Below are positions 24,930-34,017 of a stretch of 64,000 nt of DNA, piece by piece (the stretch's first letter is position 1; each line of letters starts with the position of its first letter). A program made the position numbers and the translations under genes. The DNA is from CAIYRG01 sp964494505 (GTDB lineage Bacteria; Pseudomonadota; Alphaproteobacteria; Micropepsales; Micropepsaceae), in the NCBI GenBank assembly GCA_964494505.1, contig CAZBRO010000001.1, positions 310,001-374,000 of the forward strand. The letters run 5' to 3'. Under the pieces are notes generated by a model that made no database searches, had not been told where the DNA came from, and saw only the letters and a program-made list of their open reading frames with translations.

Positions 24930-26164
24930 CCCAGACCATGCCGCCCGAAATGGCTGGGCTCGACCTTGCCCCCGTGCTCAGCCGCCGCATCGCCATCCTT
25001 GGAAGCACCGGGTCGGTGGGCCAGGCCACGCTCGATGTGGTGCGATTTGCGCGCGGACATTATGGCGCGGACGCATTTCCGCTACAGGCCCTTACCGCGC
25101 AGCGCAATGTGGCGCTGCTCGCAATCCAGGCCCGCGAATTCCGTCCTGCCATGGCGATCATCGGCGATGCCACGCTCAAGACTGCGCTCGCCGAGGCGCT
25201 CGCCGGCACGAGCGTGCAGGTGCTTGCAGGCAAGGAGGCGATCCTGGACGCGGCGCGCGCGCCGTCCGACATGGTGATGAGCGCCATCGTTGGGGCCGCA
25301 GGGCTCGCGCCGACGCTCGAAGCCGTCAAGCGCGGAGCTATTGTCGCGCTCGCGAATAAGGAATGCGTCGTTGCGGCCGGCGAAGTCTTCCGCCGCGCGG
25401 CCGAGGATTCCAGGGGCGTCCTGATTCCAGTCGATTCCGAGCACAATGCCGCGTTTCAGCTCCTCGACTTTGCCCAAACCCACGCCCTTGAGAAGGTCAT
25501 CCTCACGGCTTCCGGCGGGCCATTTCGAACCTGGTCGCTGGATCGCATGGCCGGTGCGACACCAGAGCAGGCGGTGAGCCACCCCAACTGGTCCATGGGC
25601 GCGAAAATCTCGGTCGACAGTGCAACCCTGATGAACAAGGGGCTGGAGTTGATCGAAGCGCATATCCTCTTCGGGCTGCCGCCGGAGAAGCTGGACGTCG
25701 TCATCCACGCCCAATCGCTGGTGCATTGCCTCGTGGCCTATTCGGACGGATCTGTTCTTTCCCACATGTCGGCGCCCGACATGCGGACGCCCATCGCTCA
25801 TGCTCTAGGTTGGCCGCGGCGCATCGCTTCCCCTTCGCGGCGGCTTCATTTCGCCGAATTTACCCAGATGACCTTTGAAAGGCCTGATTTGGCGCGCTTC
25901 CCTTGTCTTCAACTCGCGAGAGTGTGCTTGCAGACGGGGGGCGCGGCCCCTACCATCTTGAATGCCGCCAATGAGGTGGCAGTCGAGCAGTTTCTGGGAC
26001 GCCGGATCGGCTTTCTCGGCATCGCCCGGACCGTGGAGCGGACGCTGAATGCGCTCGCGCCGGAAATGAACGGCCCGGCCCCCGAAACTCTGGACGATGT
26101 GTTGGCGCTGGATGACGCCGCGCGGGCAAGGGCTCGGGAGGTATCTGGAGTGGCGGCGGCCTGA
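24926..26164 (+). CDS. dxr: 1-deoxy-D-xylulose-5-phosphate reductoisomerase
   Basis: 412-residue DXP reductoisomerase, the first committed enzyme of the MEP isoprenoid pathway and the fosmidomycin target. The NADPH motif GSTGSVGQATLDV is near residue 27, NKECVVAAG in the middle, the metal/substrate region VDSEHNAAFQ, SGGPF, and SVDSATLMNKGLE. The start overlaps the cdsA stop. It supplies precursors for the UppS product encoded just upstream. Confidence 0.97.
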   Translation: MTQTMPPEMAGLDLAPVLSRRIAILGSTGSVGQATLDVVRFARGHYGADAFPLQALTAQRNVALLAIQAREFRPAMAIIGDATLKTALAEALAGTSVQVLAGKEAILDAARAPSDMVMSAIVGAAGLAPTLEAVKRGAIVALANKECVVAAGEVFRRAAEDSRGVLIPVDSEHNAAFQLLDFAQTHALEKVILTASGGPFRTWSLDRMAGATPEQAVSHPNWSMGAKISVDSATLMNKGLELIEAHILFGLPPEKLDVVIHAQSLVHCLVAYSDGSVLSHMSAPDMRTPIAHALGWPRRIASPSRRLHFAEFTQMTFERPDLARFPCLQLARVCLQTGGAAPTILNAANEVAVEQFLGRRIGFLGIARTVERTLNALAPEMNGPAPETLDDVLALDDAARARAREVSGVAAA

Positions 26165-26199
26165 GGGGGGCCGCATTGAATCGAGGAGTATCGGTCAGT

Positions 26200-27456
26200 A
26201 TGCCTGCTGTAATCGCCAGTTTCTTCTCCTGGGTAGGGGTCGGTCTTCCGGCCTTCCTGTTCGTCATCACGCTCGTCGTGTTCTTTCACGAGCTCGGCCA
26301 TTTCCTGGTCGCGCGCTGGTGCGGCGTGACGGTGGAGACATTCTCCATCGGCTTCGGCCGGGAGATCGTCGGCTTCACCGACAAAAAGGGCACGCGCTGG
26401 AAGCTCTCCTGGATACCGCTCGGCGGCTACGTGAAGTTCTTCGGCGACGCCGATGCTTCGAGCCGTCCCGACCGGGAGGCGCTCGAGGAGTTGAGGGCGC
26501 GTGCGGCCCGAGCCGAGAAAGCGCGTCTGCAATCGGTCAATCAGAGCGTCGCGGCCGTCGCCGCCGGTAATGGAAGTTTTCCGGGGACACGCAGCGCACT
26601 GGCTTCCAGAGGGACGTGGGGCGAACGTGCGCTCGATGCGGATTTGGGCGGCGTGCTTCACACCAAACCGCTCTATCAGCGCGCCGCAGTCGCCGCGGCG
26701 GGACCTTTCGCAAATTTCATCCTCGCCATCGTCATCTTCACGGCCGTCATCATGACCGTGGGCAAGGTGGCCGAGCCTCCGGTCGTCGATCAGGTGACAA
26801 CCGGCTCGGCGGCGGAGACGGCCGGGATGATAGCCGGCGATGCAATTCGCTCCGTGGACGGAGTAAACATCCAGACGATGGCCGACCTTCAGCGCATCGT
26901 GGGCGGGAGCGCCGGCAAGACTCTGCACATGGTGGTGAACCGGGGCGGGCGCGACCTGACCCTCGCCATCGTCCCGGCGCTTACCGAAGTGACCGATGCG
27001 ACGGGCGCAAAGCAGAAATTCGGCCGCCTTGGAATCCGCGATGCCACCGTTCCGGTCGGCCTTGGCGAAGCCTTTGTGGGCGGGCTCGATCAGACGTGGT
27101 TCATTGTCGCGCAGACCGGGTCCTACATCGGCAAGATCGTCACCGGCCGCGAAAGCCCGGATCAGCTTCACGGGATACTCGGAATCGGCGCGGTCTCGGA
27201 CCAGGCGGCGCGAATCGGGTTCAGTGCGCTTCTGGGCCTCGCGGGCCTGATGTCGGTGAGCATTGGGCTGGTCAATCTCTTGCCCGTTCCCGTGCTCGAC
27301 GGCGGGCACCTTCTGTACTATGCATGCGAAGCGGTCTTAGGAAGGCCGCTGGGGGAACGTGCACAGGAGGTCGGTTTCAGGCTGGGCTTGGCATTTGTGC
27401 TTTGCCTGATGTTGCTTGCGACATTCAACGACCTTGTCCGCCTAAACCTCTTTTGA
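26200..27456 (+). CDS. rseP: Site-2 zinc metalloprotease RseP
   Basis: 418-residue intramembrane protease that cleaves anti-sigma factors and signal-peptide remnants. The zinc motif HELGH is at residues 30-34 in the first helix, a PDZ domain follows in the periplasmic part (about 190-270), and NLLPVPVLDGGHL near 362 carries the third ligand. Between the first helix and the PDZ there is a charged, probably helical insertion (about 88-140, many Arg/Glu/Ala). ATG 26200 is preferred to a TTG at 26176 because GAGGAG precedes it, though at a long spacing. It lies in the conserved dxr-rseP-bamA order. Confidence 0.95.
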   Translation: MPAVIASFFSWVGVGLPAFLFVITLVVFFHELGHFLVARWCGVTVETFSIGFGREIVGFTDKKGTRWKLSWIPLGGYVKFFGDADASSRPDREALEELRARAARAEKARLQSVNQSVAAVAAGNGSFPGTRSALASRGTWGERALDADLGGVLHTKPLYQRAAVAAAGPFANFILAIVIFTAVIMTVGKVAEPPVVDQVTTGSAAETAGMIAGDAIRSVDGVNIQTMADLQRIVGGSAGKTLHMVVNRGGRDLTLAIVPALTEVTDATGAKQKFGRLGIRDATVPVGLGEAFVGGLDQTWFIVAQTGSYIGKIVTGRESPDQLHGILGIGAVSDQAARIGFSALLGLAGLMSVSIGLVNLLPVPVLDGGHLLYYACEAVLGRPLGERAQEVGFRLGLAFVLCLMLLATFNDLVRLNLF

Positions 27457-27508
27457 TCGCATTCGCGCCCCGCGCTAAAAGCCGGAGCATGACATCAAAG
27501 GCGATTCG

Positions 27509-29944
27509 ATGACCTTGAAAGGCCACCCCGTCGCGCGGCGCTTCCGCTTTGTTGCCTGGGCGCTGATGACGTCGTGTTCGGTAACCGCGCTCGCGCCGCA
27601 GGCGGCCATTGCACAGGGCCCCGCGCCCGCGCCGGCCGCTCCGACGGTGCCGACGCAGGGACCAGTCCCCCCGGGACCGACGATGACGCTCGACCAGGCG
27701 GCGCCGGTGACGATGCCTATGCCGGCACCACCCGGGCAGGGCGTTATTCAACGGATCAATGTCGAAGGCACCCAGCGCATCGAGCCCGACAGCGTCATCT
27801 CCTATCTCCTGTTCCGCCAAGGGCAGGCCTACGACCCAGCAGTGGCCGACCGCTCCCTGAAGGTGCTCTTCGACACCGGCCTTTTCTCCGACGTGCGCAT
27901 GGATTTCGACGGCATGACGCTGACCGTGCGTGTGGTCGAAAACCCCATCCTCAATCAGGTCGTCTATGAGGGAAATTCCAATCTCTCCGACGCCGATCTG
28001 AATAAGGAAGTGCAGGTTCGGCCGCGCATGGTGTTCACACGTGCGCGCGTGCAGGCCGACGTTCAGCGCATCATCGAGCTCTACCGCCGCTCGGGACGTT
28101 TCGCCGCGACCGTTGAGCCCAAGATCATCCAGCGTCCGCAGAACCGCGTCGATCTCGTCTTTGAAATCGCGGAAGGGCCGACCACCGGCGTCGCGGCCAT
28201 CAACTTCATCGGCAACCATGTTTTCCCCGACGCGGATTTGCGTCAGCAGATCGCGACCACCACGAGCGCCTGGTACAAATTCCTCACCACCAACGACAAT
28301 TACGATCCGGACCGGCTGACCTTCGACCGCGAACAGCTCCGCCGCTATTATCTTTCGCATGGCTATGCGGATTTCCGCGTGGTTTCGGCCATCGCGGAGC
28401 TCGCGCCTGACCGCGCCAATTTCTATGTCACGTTCACGGTGGATGAAGGCGAACTCTACCATTTCGGCAAGGTCACCATCGACTCGCGTATCCGCGACTT
28501 GAACCCGACCGAGCTGGAGCCGCTGCTGCTCAGCCATGAGGGCGATGTCTACGACGCCGATCTGATCGATCGTTCCATCGAGGCGCTGACGTTCGCCGCC
28601 GGCACCCGCGGCTTCGTGTTCATCGACATTCGCCCGCGCGTACAACGCAACCCGATGACCAAGACGATCGATCTCTTCTTTGAGATCGACGAGGCGCCTC
28701 GTGTTTATATCGATCGCATCAATATTGTCGGCAATACGCGTACGCGCGATGAAGTGATCCGGCGCGAGTTTCGCCTTACCGAAGGCGATGCCTTCAACCG
28801 GGTGCTGGCCGACCGCTCGCGCACACGCATCCGCGCGCTGGGCTTTTTCAAGGACGTCACGATCATGGAAGATCCGGGCTCTGCGCCGGATCGCACTGTG
28901 CTGACCGTTAACGTTACGGAACAGCCAACGGGCGAGCTTGCGCTGGGCGCGGGCTATTCCTCCCAGCAGGGCCTGCTGCTCGATTTCAGTTACACCGAGC
29001 GCAATCTCTTCGGCCGCGGCCAGTTCCTGCGCACCAGCGTCTCGATCGGGACATTCCAGAAGGACTATGACTTCCGCTTCACCGAGCCCTATTTCCTTGG
29101 CCGGCCGCTGGCGGCGGGTTTCCTTGTCTATAAAGTCATCACCGACTTCAGCAACTTCACCGGATACATCTCGGATGTGACCGCGGGCGGCCTCCAGTTC
29201 GGTTTCCCCGTTTCGGAATTCGGCCGCATCTCGCCGCACTACAATTATGCCGTTACCCGCATCGAAGCGGTGACGGGCGTATCCAGCGCCATCCTGAACA
29301 GCTCCGGCGAATATTCGGCCTCATCGGTCGGTTATACCTATTCCTACGACACCCGTGACGATCCGATCATTCCGACCAAAGGCGTCAATTTCGCGGTAAG
29401 CCAGGACGTCGCCGGACTTGGCGGCGATCTGAAATATTTGCGCTCTGTGATGGGTGTCGAATATTACCACCCGTTCTTCTTCGGTCTGGTCGGCGAATTC
29501 GCGGTCAACGCGGGTTATATCAGCGGCTTCGGCGGCGTCGCCATTCCCATCAATGAGCGCTTCTTCAAGGGTGGGCCGTCCTTCCGCGGATTCCAGATTG
29601 CCGGCGTAGGCCCGCGCGACATCGCAGCCAACGCGGCATTGGGCGGTCAGCTATACGCCATCGGCACCTATCAGGTGCGCTTGCCCGCCATCTTTCCGCC
29701 CGATTACGGCATTGCGCTCTCGGCGTTTTCCGATTTTGGAACGCTCGGTTTGGACCGCAGCAAGAAACTCGAATGCGGCGCCAATCAGTGTGAGGATAGT
29801 CTCGCGTTGCGCGCTTCGGCGGGGATCGCGGTCAATTGGAAATCTCCATTCGGTCCGGTGGAGGTGGATATTGGCTATCCGTTCCTCCAGGAAAAATATG
29901 ACAAACCTCAGGCCATTCGCCTGAGTGCTGGCACCACCTTCTGA
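27509..29944 (+). CDS. bamA: Outer-membrane protein assembly factor BamA
   Basis: 811-residue Omp85 protein that inserts beta-barrels into the outer membrane. Residues 1-36 are a signal peptide, then comes an unusual linker of about 40 residues rich in Pro, Ala, Thr and Met (37-77) before POTRA 1 (QGVIQRINVEGTQRIEPDSV). Five POTRA domains extend to about 460, followed by the 16-stranded barrel (YTERNLFGRGQ, FTEPYF, conserved FKGGPSFRGF loop) ending in phenylalanine. It is followed by skp and lpxD, the classic envelope cluster. Confidence 0.97.
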   Translation: MTLKGHPVARRFRFVAWALMTSCSVTALAPQAAIAQGPAPAPAAPTVPTQGPVPPGPTMTLDQAAPVTMPMPAPPGQGVIQRINVEGTQRIEPDSVISYLLFRQGQAYDPAVADRSLKVLFDTGLFSDVRMDFDGMTLTVRVVENPILNQVVYEGNSNLSDADLNKEVQVRPRMVFTRARVQADVQRIIELYRRSGRFAATVEPKIIQRPQNRVDLVFEIAEGPTTGVAAINFIGNHVFPDADLRQQIATTTSAWYKFLTTNDNYDPDRLTFDREQLRRYYLSHGYADFRVVSAIAELAPDRANFYVTFTVDEGELYHFGKVTIDSRIRDLNPTELEPLLLSHEGDVYDADLIDRSIEALTFAAGTRGFVFIDIRPRVQRNPMTKTIDLFFEIDEAPRVYIDRINIVGNTRTRDEVIRREFRLTEGDAFNRVLADRSRTRIRALGFFKDVTIMEDPGSAPDRTVLTVNVTEQPTGELALGAGYSSQQGLLLDFSYTERNLFGRGQFLRTSVSIGTFQKDYDFRFTEPYFLGRPLAAGFLVYKVITDFSNFTGYISDVTAGGLQFGFPVSEFGRISPHYNYAVTRIEAVTGVSSAILNSSGEYSASSVGYTYSYDTRDDPIIPTKGVNFAVSQDVAGLGGDLKYLRSVMGVEYYHPFFFGLVGEFAVNAGYISGFGGVAIPINERFFKGGPSFRGFQIAGVGPRDIAANAALGGQLYAIGTYQVRLPAIFPPDYGIALSAFSDFGTLGLDRSKKLECGANQCEDSLALRASAGIAVNWKSPFGPVEVDIGYPFLQEKYDKPQAIRLSAGTTF

Positions 29945-29963
29945 CGTGAAAGGACGCGCTGAC

Positions 29964-30755
29964 ATGAAGCCGACACATCATCTTCGCGCCGCCGCTGCGC
30001 TCGCGGCGCTCACTCTCATTGTTTTCACCGGCGAATCCGATTATCGCCCAGCCGCCGCGCAGGTACCTCCTTCGGCGTCCGGAATCGTCGTGGCGAAGCC
30101 GCCGACCTTGCCGGCTGCGACCGCGCCCGCGCCGCCTCCCGCAGCGGCACCTGCGCCTGCAGCCGCGGCTGCGGCAGGTTCTGCCGCACCGCGCATCATT
30201 GTGATCGACCGCAATTTCATCCTGCAGCGGTCGTCAGCGGGGCAGGACATGATGGTACAGGCTCAAAACCTCTCCAAGTCCGCCGAGACCGAGTTCAAGA
30301 ACCAGGAAACCGCGCTTACGACCGAAGCCACCCAGCTTCAGCAGCAGCTCGCGATTCTGGCGCCCGATGTCCGCGATCAGAAGGAAAAGGAATTCACCAC
30401 CAAGCAGCAGGCGTTCCAGGGTCGCGTCGCCCAGCGTCAGGCCGAAATTCAGGCGGGCTTCAACAAGGCGGCCCGTCAGGTCGAATTGGCGCTTGAACCG
30501 ATCCTCAGGACCATCATGAACGAGCGCGGCGCGAACATGGTGATCGACCGGTCGGCGGTGATCCTGTCGTCCGTCGATGTCGATGTCACGCCGATCGCGG
30601 TTCAGCGGCTCGATAAGGCGCTGCCTCATGTGAAGGTGGAATTGACGGCAGCCCCTGCTCCGGCGGTGGCTGCAGCGCCAGGGGGAGCGGCGCCGGCAGC
30701 CCTTCCGCGGCCCGCGGCGGCACCGGCGGCACCTGTGGCTGCCGCCAAAAAATAG
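29964..30755 (+). CDS. skp: OmpH/Skp family periplasmic chaperone with Pro/Ala tails
   Basis: 263-residue periplasmic chaperone that keeps outer-membrane proteins soluble on their way to BamA. A signal peptide covers about 1-33. A Pro/Ala-rich stretch (about 35-72) precedes the OmpH core (IIVIDRNFILQRSSAGQDM onwards), whose long coiled coil runs from about 95 to 175. A second Ala/Pro-rich tail occupies about 228-260. Skp proteins are usually about 160-200 residues, so the length comes from these low-complexity ends. Position between bamA and lpxD supports the call. Confidence 0.9.
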   Translation: MKPTHHLRAAAALAALTLIVFTGESDYRPAAAQVPPSASGIVVAKPPTLPAATAPAPPPAAAPAPAAAAAAGSAAPRIIVIDRNFILQRSSAGQDMMVQAQNLSKSAETEFKNQETALTTEATQLQQQLAILAPDVRDQKEKEFTTKQQAFQGRVAQRQAEIQAGFNKAARQVELALEPILRTIMNERGANMVIDRSAVILSSVDVDVTPIAVQRLDKALPHVKVELTAAPAPAVAAAPGGAAPAALPRPAAAPAAPVAAAKK

Positions 30756-30791
30756 CACTGCGGTGCTGAGCGCCAGGGGAGGATAGGCGGC

Positions 30792-31823
30792 ATGGCGGAC
30801 CCGCGGTTCTACGACAATCGCGGTCCGTTCCGTTTGGACGATCTTTGCGCGCGGGCCGGGCTTGCCTGCCCGCCGGAGGCAGACGGCACCGCGCCGATCG
30901 AGGACGTCGCGGGATTGGCAGAAGCAGGCCCGCCTCATCTTTCCTTTTACGATGGCCTGAAACGCGGCCGAGAGGCGTTCCTTGCTACCAAGGCAGGCTG
31001 GTGTCTCGCCGGTGCAAACCGCAACGGCGCCGTTCCGCAAAACACAATTGTAATTCCGGTGCAATCCACCGGCCATGCCTTCGCGGCAATTGCGCGTTGT
31101 TTTTATCCGCAGCACGAATTGGACAGCCGCGCGCAAAGCTCAGCCGTTCATCCTTCCGCCCGGCTTGGTGAAAAGGTCGTGCTCGCGCCTGGCGTTGTGA
31201 TCGGTCCGGGTGCCGAAATCGGAGACGGTGTGCGCATCGGGGCGAACAGCGTGATCGGCCGCGGCGTCACGGTCGGACGCCGGACAGAGATCGGTGCGAA
31301 TGTGGCGATTGCGTTCGCCCATATCGGCGACGACGTACTGATCCAGTCGGGCGTCGTTATCGGTTCGTCGGGCTTCGGTTTTGCTTCGGGCTCCGGCGGC
31401 CACGCCAAGATTCCGCAGCTCGGTCGCGTGATCGTGCAGGACCGCGTCGAGATCGGCGCGAATTCCACGCTGGATCGCGGCGCGCTCGGCGACACGGTGC
31501 TCGGCGAGGGGAGCAAAATTGATAATCTCGTGCAGATCGGGCACAACACGATGATGGGGCGTCACTGCGTTATGGCGGGCCAGTCGGGCATATCGGGTAG
31601 CGCCGTGTTGGGCGATTTTGTCATCGTTGGAGGCGCGTCGGGCATCTCCGATCATGTGCGGATCGGAGACGGTGCGCGGCTGGCCGGGTTGACGGGCGCC
31701 GCGTTCGATCTGGAAGGCGGCCGCGACTATGGCGGCATTCCGGCGCGCCCGATCCGCGAATGGCACAGAGAAATGGCCAAACTCGCGAAGCTCGCGCGCA
31801 AAGCCGGGCGGTCGGATGGATAA
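30792..31823 (+). CDS. lpxD: UDP-3-O-(3-hydroxyacyl)glucosamine N-acyltransferase LpxD
   Basis: 343-residue acyltransferase for the third step of lipid A synthesis. An N-terminal uridine-binding domain (about 1-105) is followed by a left-handed beta-helix of hexapeptide repeats (about 110-310) with the catalytic histidine in VQIGHNTMMG, and a C-terminal helix. GGGGAGG precedes the ATG at 30792 by about ten bases. It overlaps fabZ by eight bases. Confidence 0.97.
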   Translation: MADPRFYDNRGPFRLDDLCARAGLACPPEADGTAPIEDVAGLAEAGPPHLSFYDGLKRGREAFLATKAGWCLAGANRNGAVPQNTIVIPVQSTGHAFAAIARCFYPQHELDSRAQSSAVHPSARLGEKVVLAPGVVIGPGAEIGDGVRIGANSVIGRGVTVGRRTEIGANVAIAFAHIGDDVLIQSGVVIGSSGFGFASGSGGHAKIPQLGRVIVQDRVEIGANSTLDRGALGDTVLGEGSKIDNLVQIGHNTMMGRHCVMAGQSGISGSAVLGDFVIVGGASGISDHVRIGDGARLAGLTGAAFDLEGGRDYGGIPARPIREWHREMAKLAKLARKAGRSDG

Positions 31824-32328
31824 GCAAATGGACGAAAGGGTTATACGGACAGAACTCGACGTGGAGGAGCTCAAGCGGCTTCTTCCCCATCGGCCGCCTT
31901 TTCTGATGATCGACCGGCTTACGGACATCAAGCCCGGCGAATCCGCTGTCGGCTGGAAGGCGGTGAGTATCAACGAGCCGCATTTCGGAGGCCATTTTCC
32001 CGAATATGCGGTGATGCCGGGCGTTCTGATCGTCGAGTCGATGGCGCAAGCCGCGGCTGCATTCGTCGTGCACACGCTGGGTCTGCGCGATCAGCGCCGG
32101 ATGGTTTATTTCATGACCATAGATAAAGCGCGGTTCCGCCGTCCCGTGCACCCCGGCGTCCTGCTCCGTATTCCGGTGCAGGTGCAGCGCCATCGTGGAC
32201 CCGTCTGGAAATTCGTGGGTAAGGCCTATGTCGGCGAGGAGCTGTGCGCCGAGGCCGAATACAGTGCCATGCTCACCGAAAACGCGCTTGCCGCCGGCCC
32301 GCCCGTGATCCCGGGCAGCGCCGATTGA
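31816..32328 (+). CDS. fabZ: 3-hydroxyacyl-ACP dehydratase FabZ
   Basis: 170-residue hot-dog-fold dehydratase of fatty acid elongation. The catalytic histidine is in HFPEYAVMPGVLIVESMAQA, and the N-terminal LLPHRPPFLMIDR is typical. Two ATGs four codons apart (31816 and 31828) could start it; the first overlaps the lpxD stop. It is placed, as usual, among lipid A genes and shares the hydroxyacyl-ACP pool with LpxA and LpxD. The stop overlaps the lpxA ATG by one base. Confidence 0.96.
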   Translation: MDKQMDERVIRTELDVEELKRLLPHRPPFLMIDRLTDIKPGESAVGWKAVSINEPHFGGHFPEYAVMPGVLIVESMAQAAAAFVVHTLGLRDQRRMVYFMTIDKARFRRPVHPGVLLRIPVQVQRHRGPVWKFVGKAYVGEELCAEAEYSAMLTENALAAGPPVIPGSAD

Positions 32329-33146
32329 TGGCGAAGGTTCATTCGACTGCCATCGTTGAGGATGGTGCCCAGTTGGGCGCCGACGTGGAAATCGGAGCTT
32401 TCTCGCTCGTGGGCGCGCGCGTGCGGCTGGGCGACGGCGTGCGCATTCTTTCGCATGTGGTGATTTCGGGCGTGACCGAGATGGGCCCGCGCTGCGTGGT
32501 TCATCCCCACGCGGTGCTGGGCGGCGGTCCGCAATTTCGCGGCGATCCGGGCACCGGCGCGCGGCTTCAGATCGGCGCGGACTGCGTCATACGCGAGCAC
32601 GTCACCATGAACGGCGGCTCGGTCAAGGGCGGCGGTCTCACCCAGGTGGGCGAGCGCGGTTACTTCATGGCCTATAGCCATGTCGCGCACGATTGCCACG
32701 TCGGAGATGGTGTGACCTTCGCCAACAGCGTGGCGCTCGGCGGGCACGTGACTATCGAAGACGGCGTCAATATCGGCGGCGTTTCCGCGGTTCAGCAATT
32801 CAGCCGCATCGGGCGCAACGCGTTCATCGGCGGTCTCACGGGCGTGCCGGACGATGTGATTCCCTACGGCATGGCCTGGGGCGATCACGCGCGGCTTGAA
32901 GGATTGAACCTCATCGGGCTGAAGCGCCGAGGCATTCCCCGCGAACGCATCCACGCCTTGCGGGCCGCCTATCGTGCGATCTTCTTCGGGCCCGGACGCC
33001 TCCTCGATCGCGTTTCGGAAGCCGCCGAACACTGGAGCGATTACCCCGAAGTGCAAGAGGTCGTGCGCTTCATCCAGGCAGGGAGCAAGCGACCTATCTG
33101 CACGCCGTCGCGCGCGGCGGTTCCCGCCACCTCCGATCATGAGTGA
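32328..33146 (+). CDS. lpxA: UDP-N-acetylglucosamine acyltransferase LpxA
   Basis: 272-residue first enzyme of lipid A synthesis. Hexapeptide repeats form a left-handed beta-helix (about 2-190), with the catalytic histidine in YSHVAHDCHVGD, and a C-terminal helical domain (from about 195) begins with NLIGLKRRGI. Its ATG overlaps the fabZ stop (TGATG). The end overlaps lpxI by eight bases. Confidence 0.97.
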   Translation: MAKVHSTAIVEDGAQLGADVEIGAFSLVGARVRLGDGVRILSHVVISGVTEMGPRCVVHPHAVLGGGPQFRGDPGTGARLQIGADCVIREHVTMNGGSVKGGGLTQVGERGYFMAYSHVAHDCHVGDGVTFANSVALGGHVTIEDGVNIGGVSAVQQFSRIGRNAFIGGLTGVPDDVIPYGMAWGDHARLEGLNLIGLKRRGIPRERIHALRAAYRAIFFGPGRLLDRVSEAAEHWSDYPEVQEVVRFIQAGSKRPICTPSRAAVPATSDHE

Positions 33147-34017
33147 GGGGCGTTCGAGCGCGAACAGCGCCACGCTCGGGATCATCGCCGGCGGCGGCGA
33201 GTTACCCCTTGCGATTGCGCGCGCAAGCGTTGCGGTTGGCCGGCGGGTGTTCGTGCTGGCGCTCGAAGGGATGGCGAAGCCGGCCGAGGTCGCTCCGTTT
33301 CCGCACGCGTTCGTATCGATCGGAGAGCTTGGGAAGGCCATTCGTCTGCTGAAAGATGCCGGCTGTTCCGAAGTCACCATGGCGGGAAAGGTGGCGCGGC
33401 CGGAGTTTTCCAAGCTCAAGCTGGATACGCGCGGCGCGCTCGCTCTGCCCAAGATCATTGCAGCGGCGGCGCGCGGCGACGATGCGCTGTTGCGCTCCCT
33501 GCTCGCGATCTTCGAAAAGGAAGGTATGCGCGTCATCGGTTCGGCCGATGCGGCAGACGCGCTGCTCGTGCCGTCCGGACCGCTCGGAAAGATCGCGCCG
33601 GGGCCGGACGATGAGGCCGACATCGCATATGCCATCCAGGTTGTCGCCGCCATGGGCGCGCTCGACATCGGGCAGGCGGCGGTCGTCTGCAAAGGGCTCG
33701 TGCTCGCGGTCGAAGCCGCGGAAGGCACCGACGCCATGTTGGCGCGCGTCGCAACGCTTCCCGAAGCGTTGCGCGGCACCCAGGGGAGCCGAAAGGGCGT
33801 GCTGGTCAAGGCCGCCAAGCCGCACCAGGAGCGCCGTGTCGATCTGCCGGTGATCGGTGTACGGACGATTGAGTTTGCCGCGGCCGCGGGGCTCGCGGGG
33901 CTGGCGGTGGAGGCAGGAGCCGCCCTGATCATGGATCGCGCGCAAGTTGTCAAGACCGCCGACCGCTTAGGCCTCTTCGCCTATGGCTTCGCGCCGGAGG
34001 ATGGGAAAGTTGGGTGA
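33139..34017 (+). CDS. lpxI: UDP-2,3-diacylglucosamine pyrophosphatase LpxI
   Basis: 292-residue LpxI, which hydrolyses UDP-2,3-diacylglucosamine to lipid X. It is the alphaproteobacterial replacement for LpxH and chemically distinct from it. The N-terminal LGIIAGGGELPLAIA, the segment VTMAGKVARPEF and the C-terminal VGVRTIE-like VIGVRTIEFAAAAGLAGLAVEAG are typical. It lies between lpxA and lpxB as in Caulobacter. It overlaps the lpxB start region. Confidence 0.93.
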   Translation: MSEGRSSANSATLGIIAGGGELPLAIARASVAVGRRVFVLALEGMAKPAEVAPFPHAFVSIGELGKAIRLLKDAGCSEVTMAGKVARPEFSKLKLDTRGALALPKIIAAAARGDDALLRSLLAIFEKEGMRVIGSADAADALLVPSGPLGKIAPGPDDEADIAYAIQVVAAMGALDIGQAAVVCKGLVLAVEAAEGTDAMLARVATLPEALRGTQGSRKGVLVKAAKPHQERRVDLPVIGVRTIEFAAAAGLAGLAVEAGAALIMDRAQVVKTADRLGLFAYGFAPEDGKVG

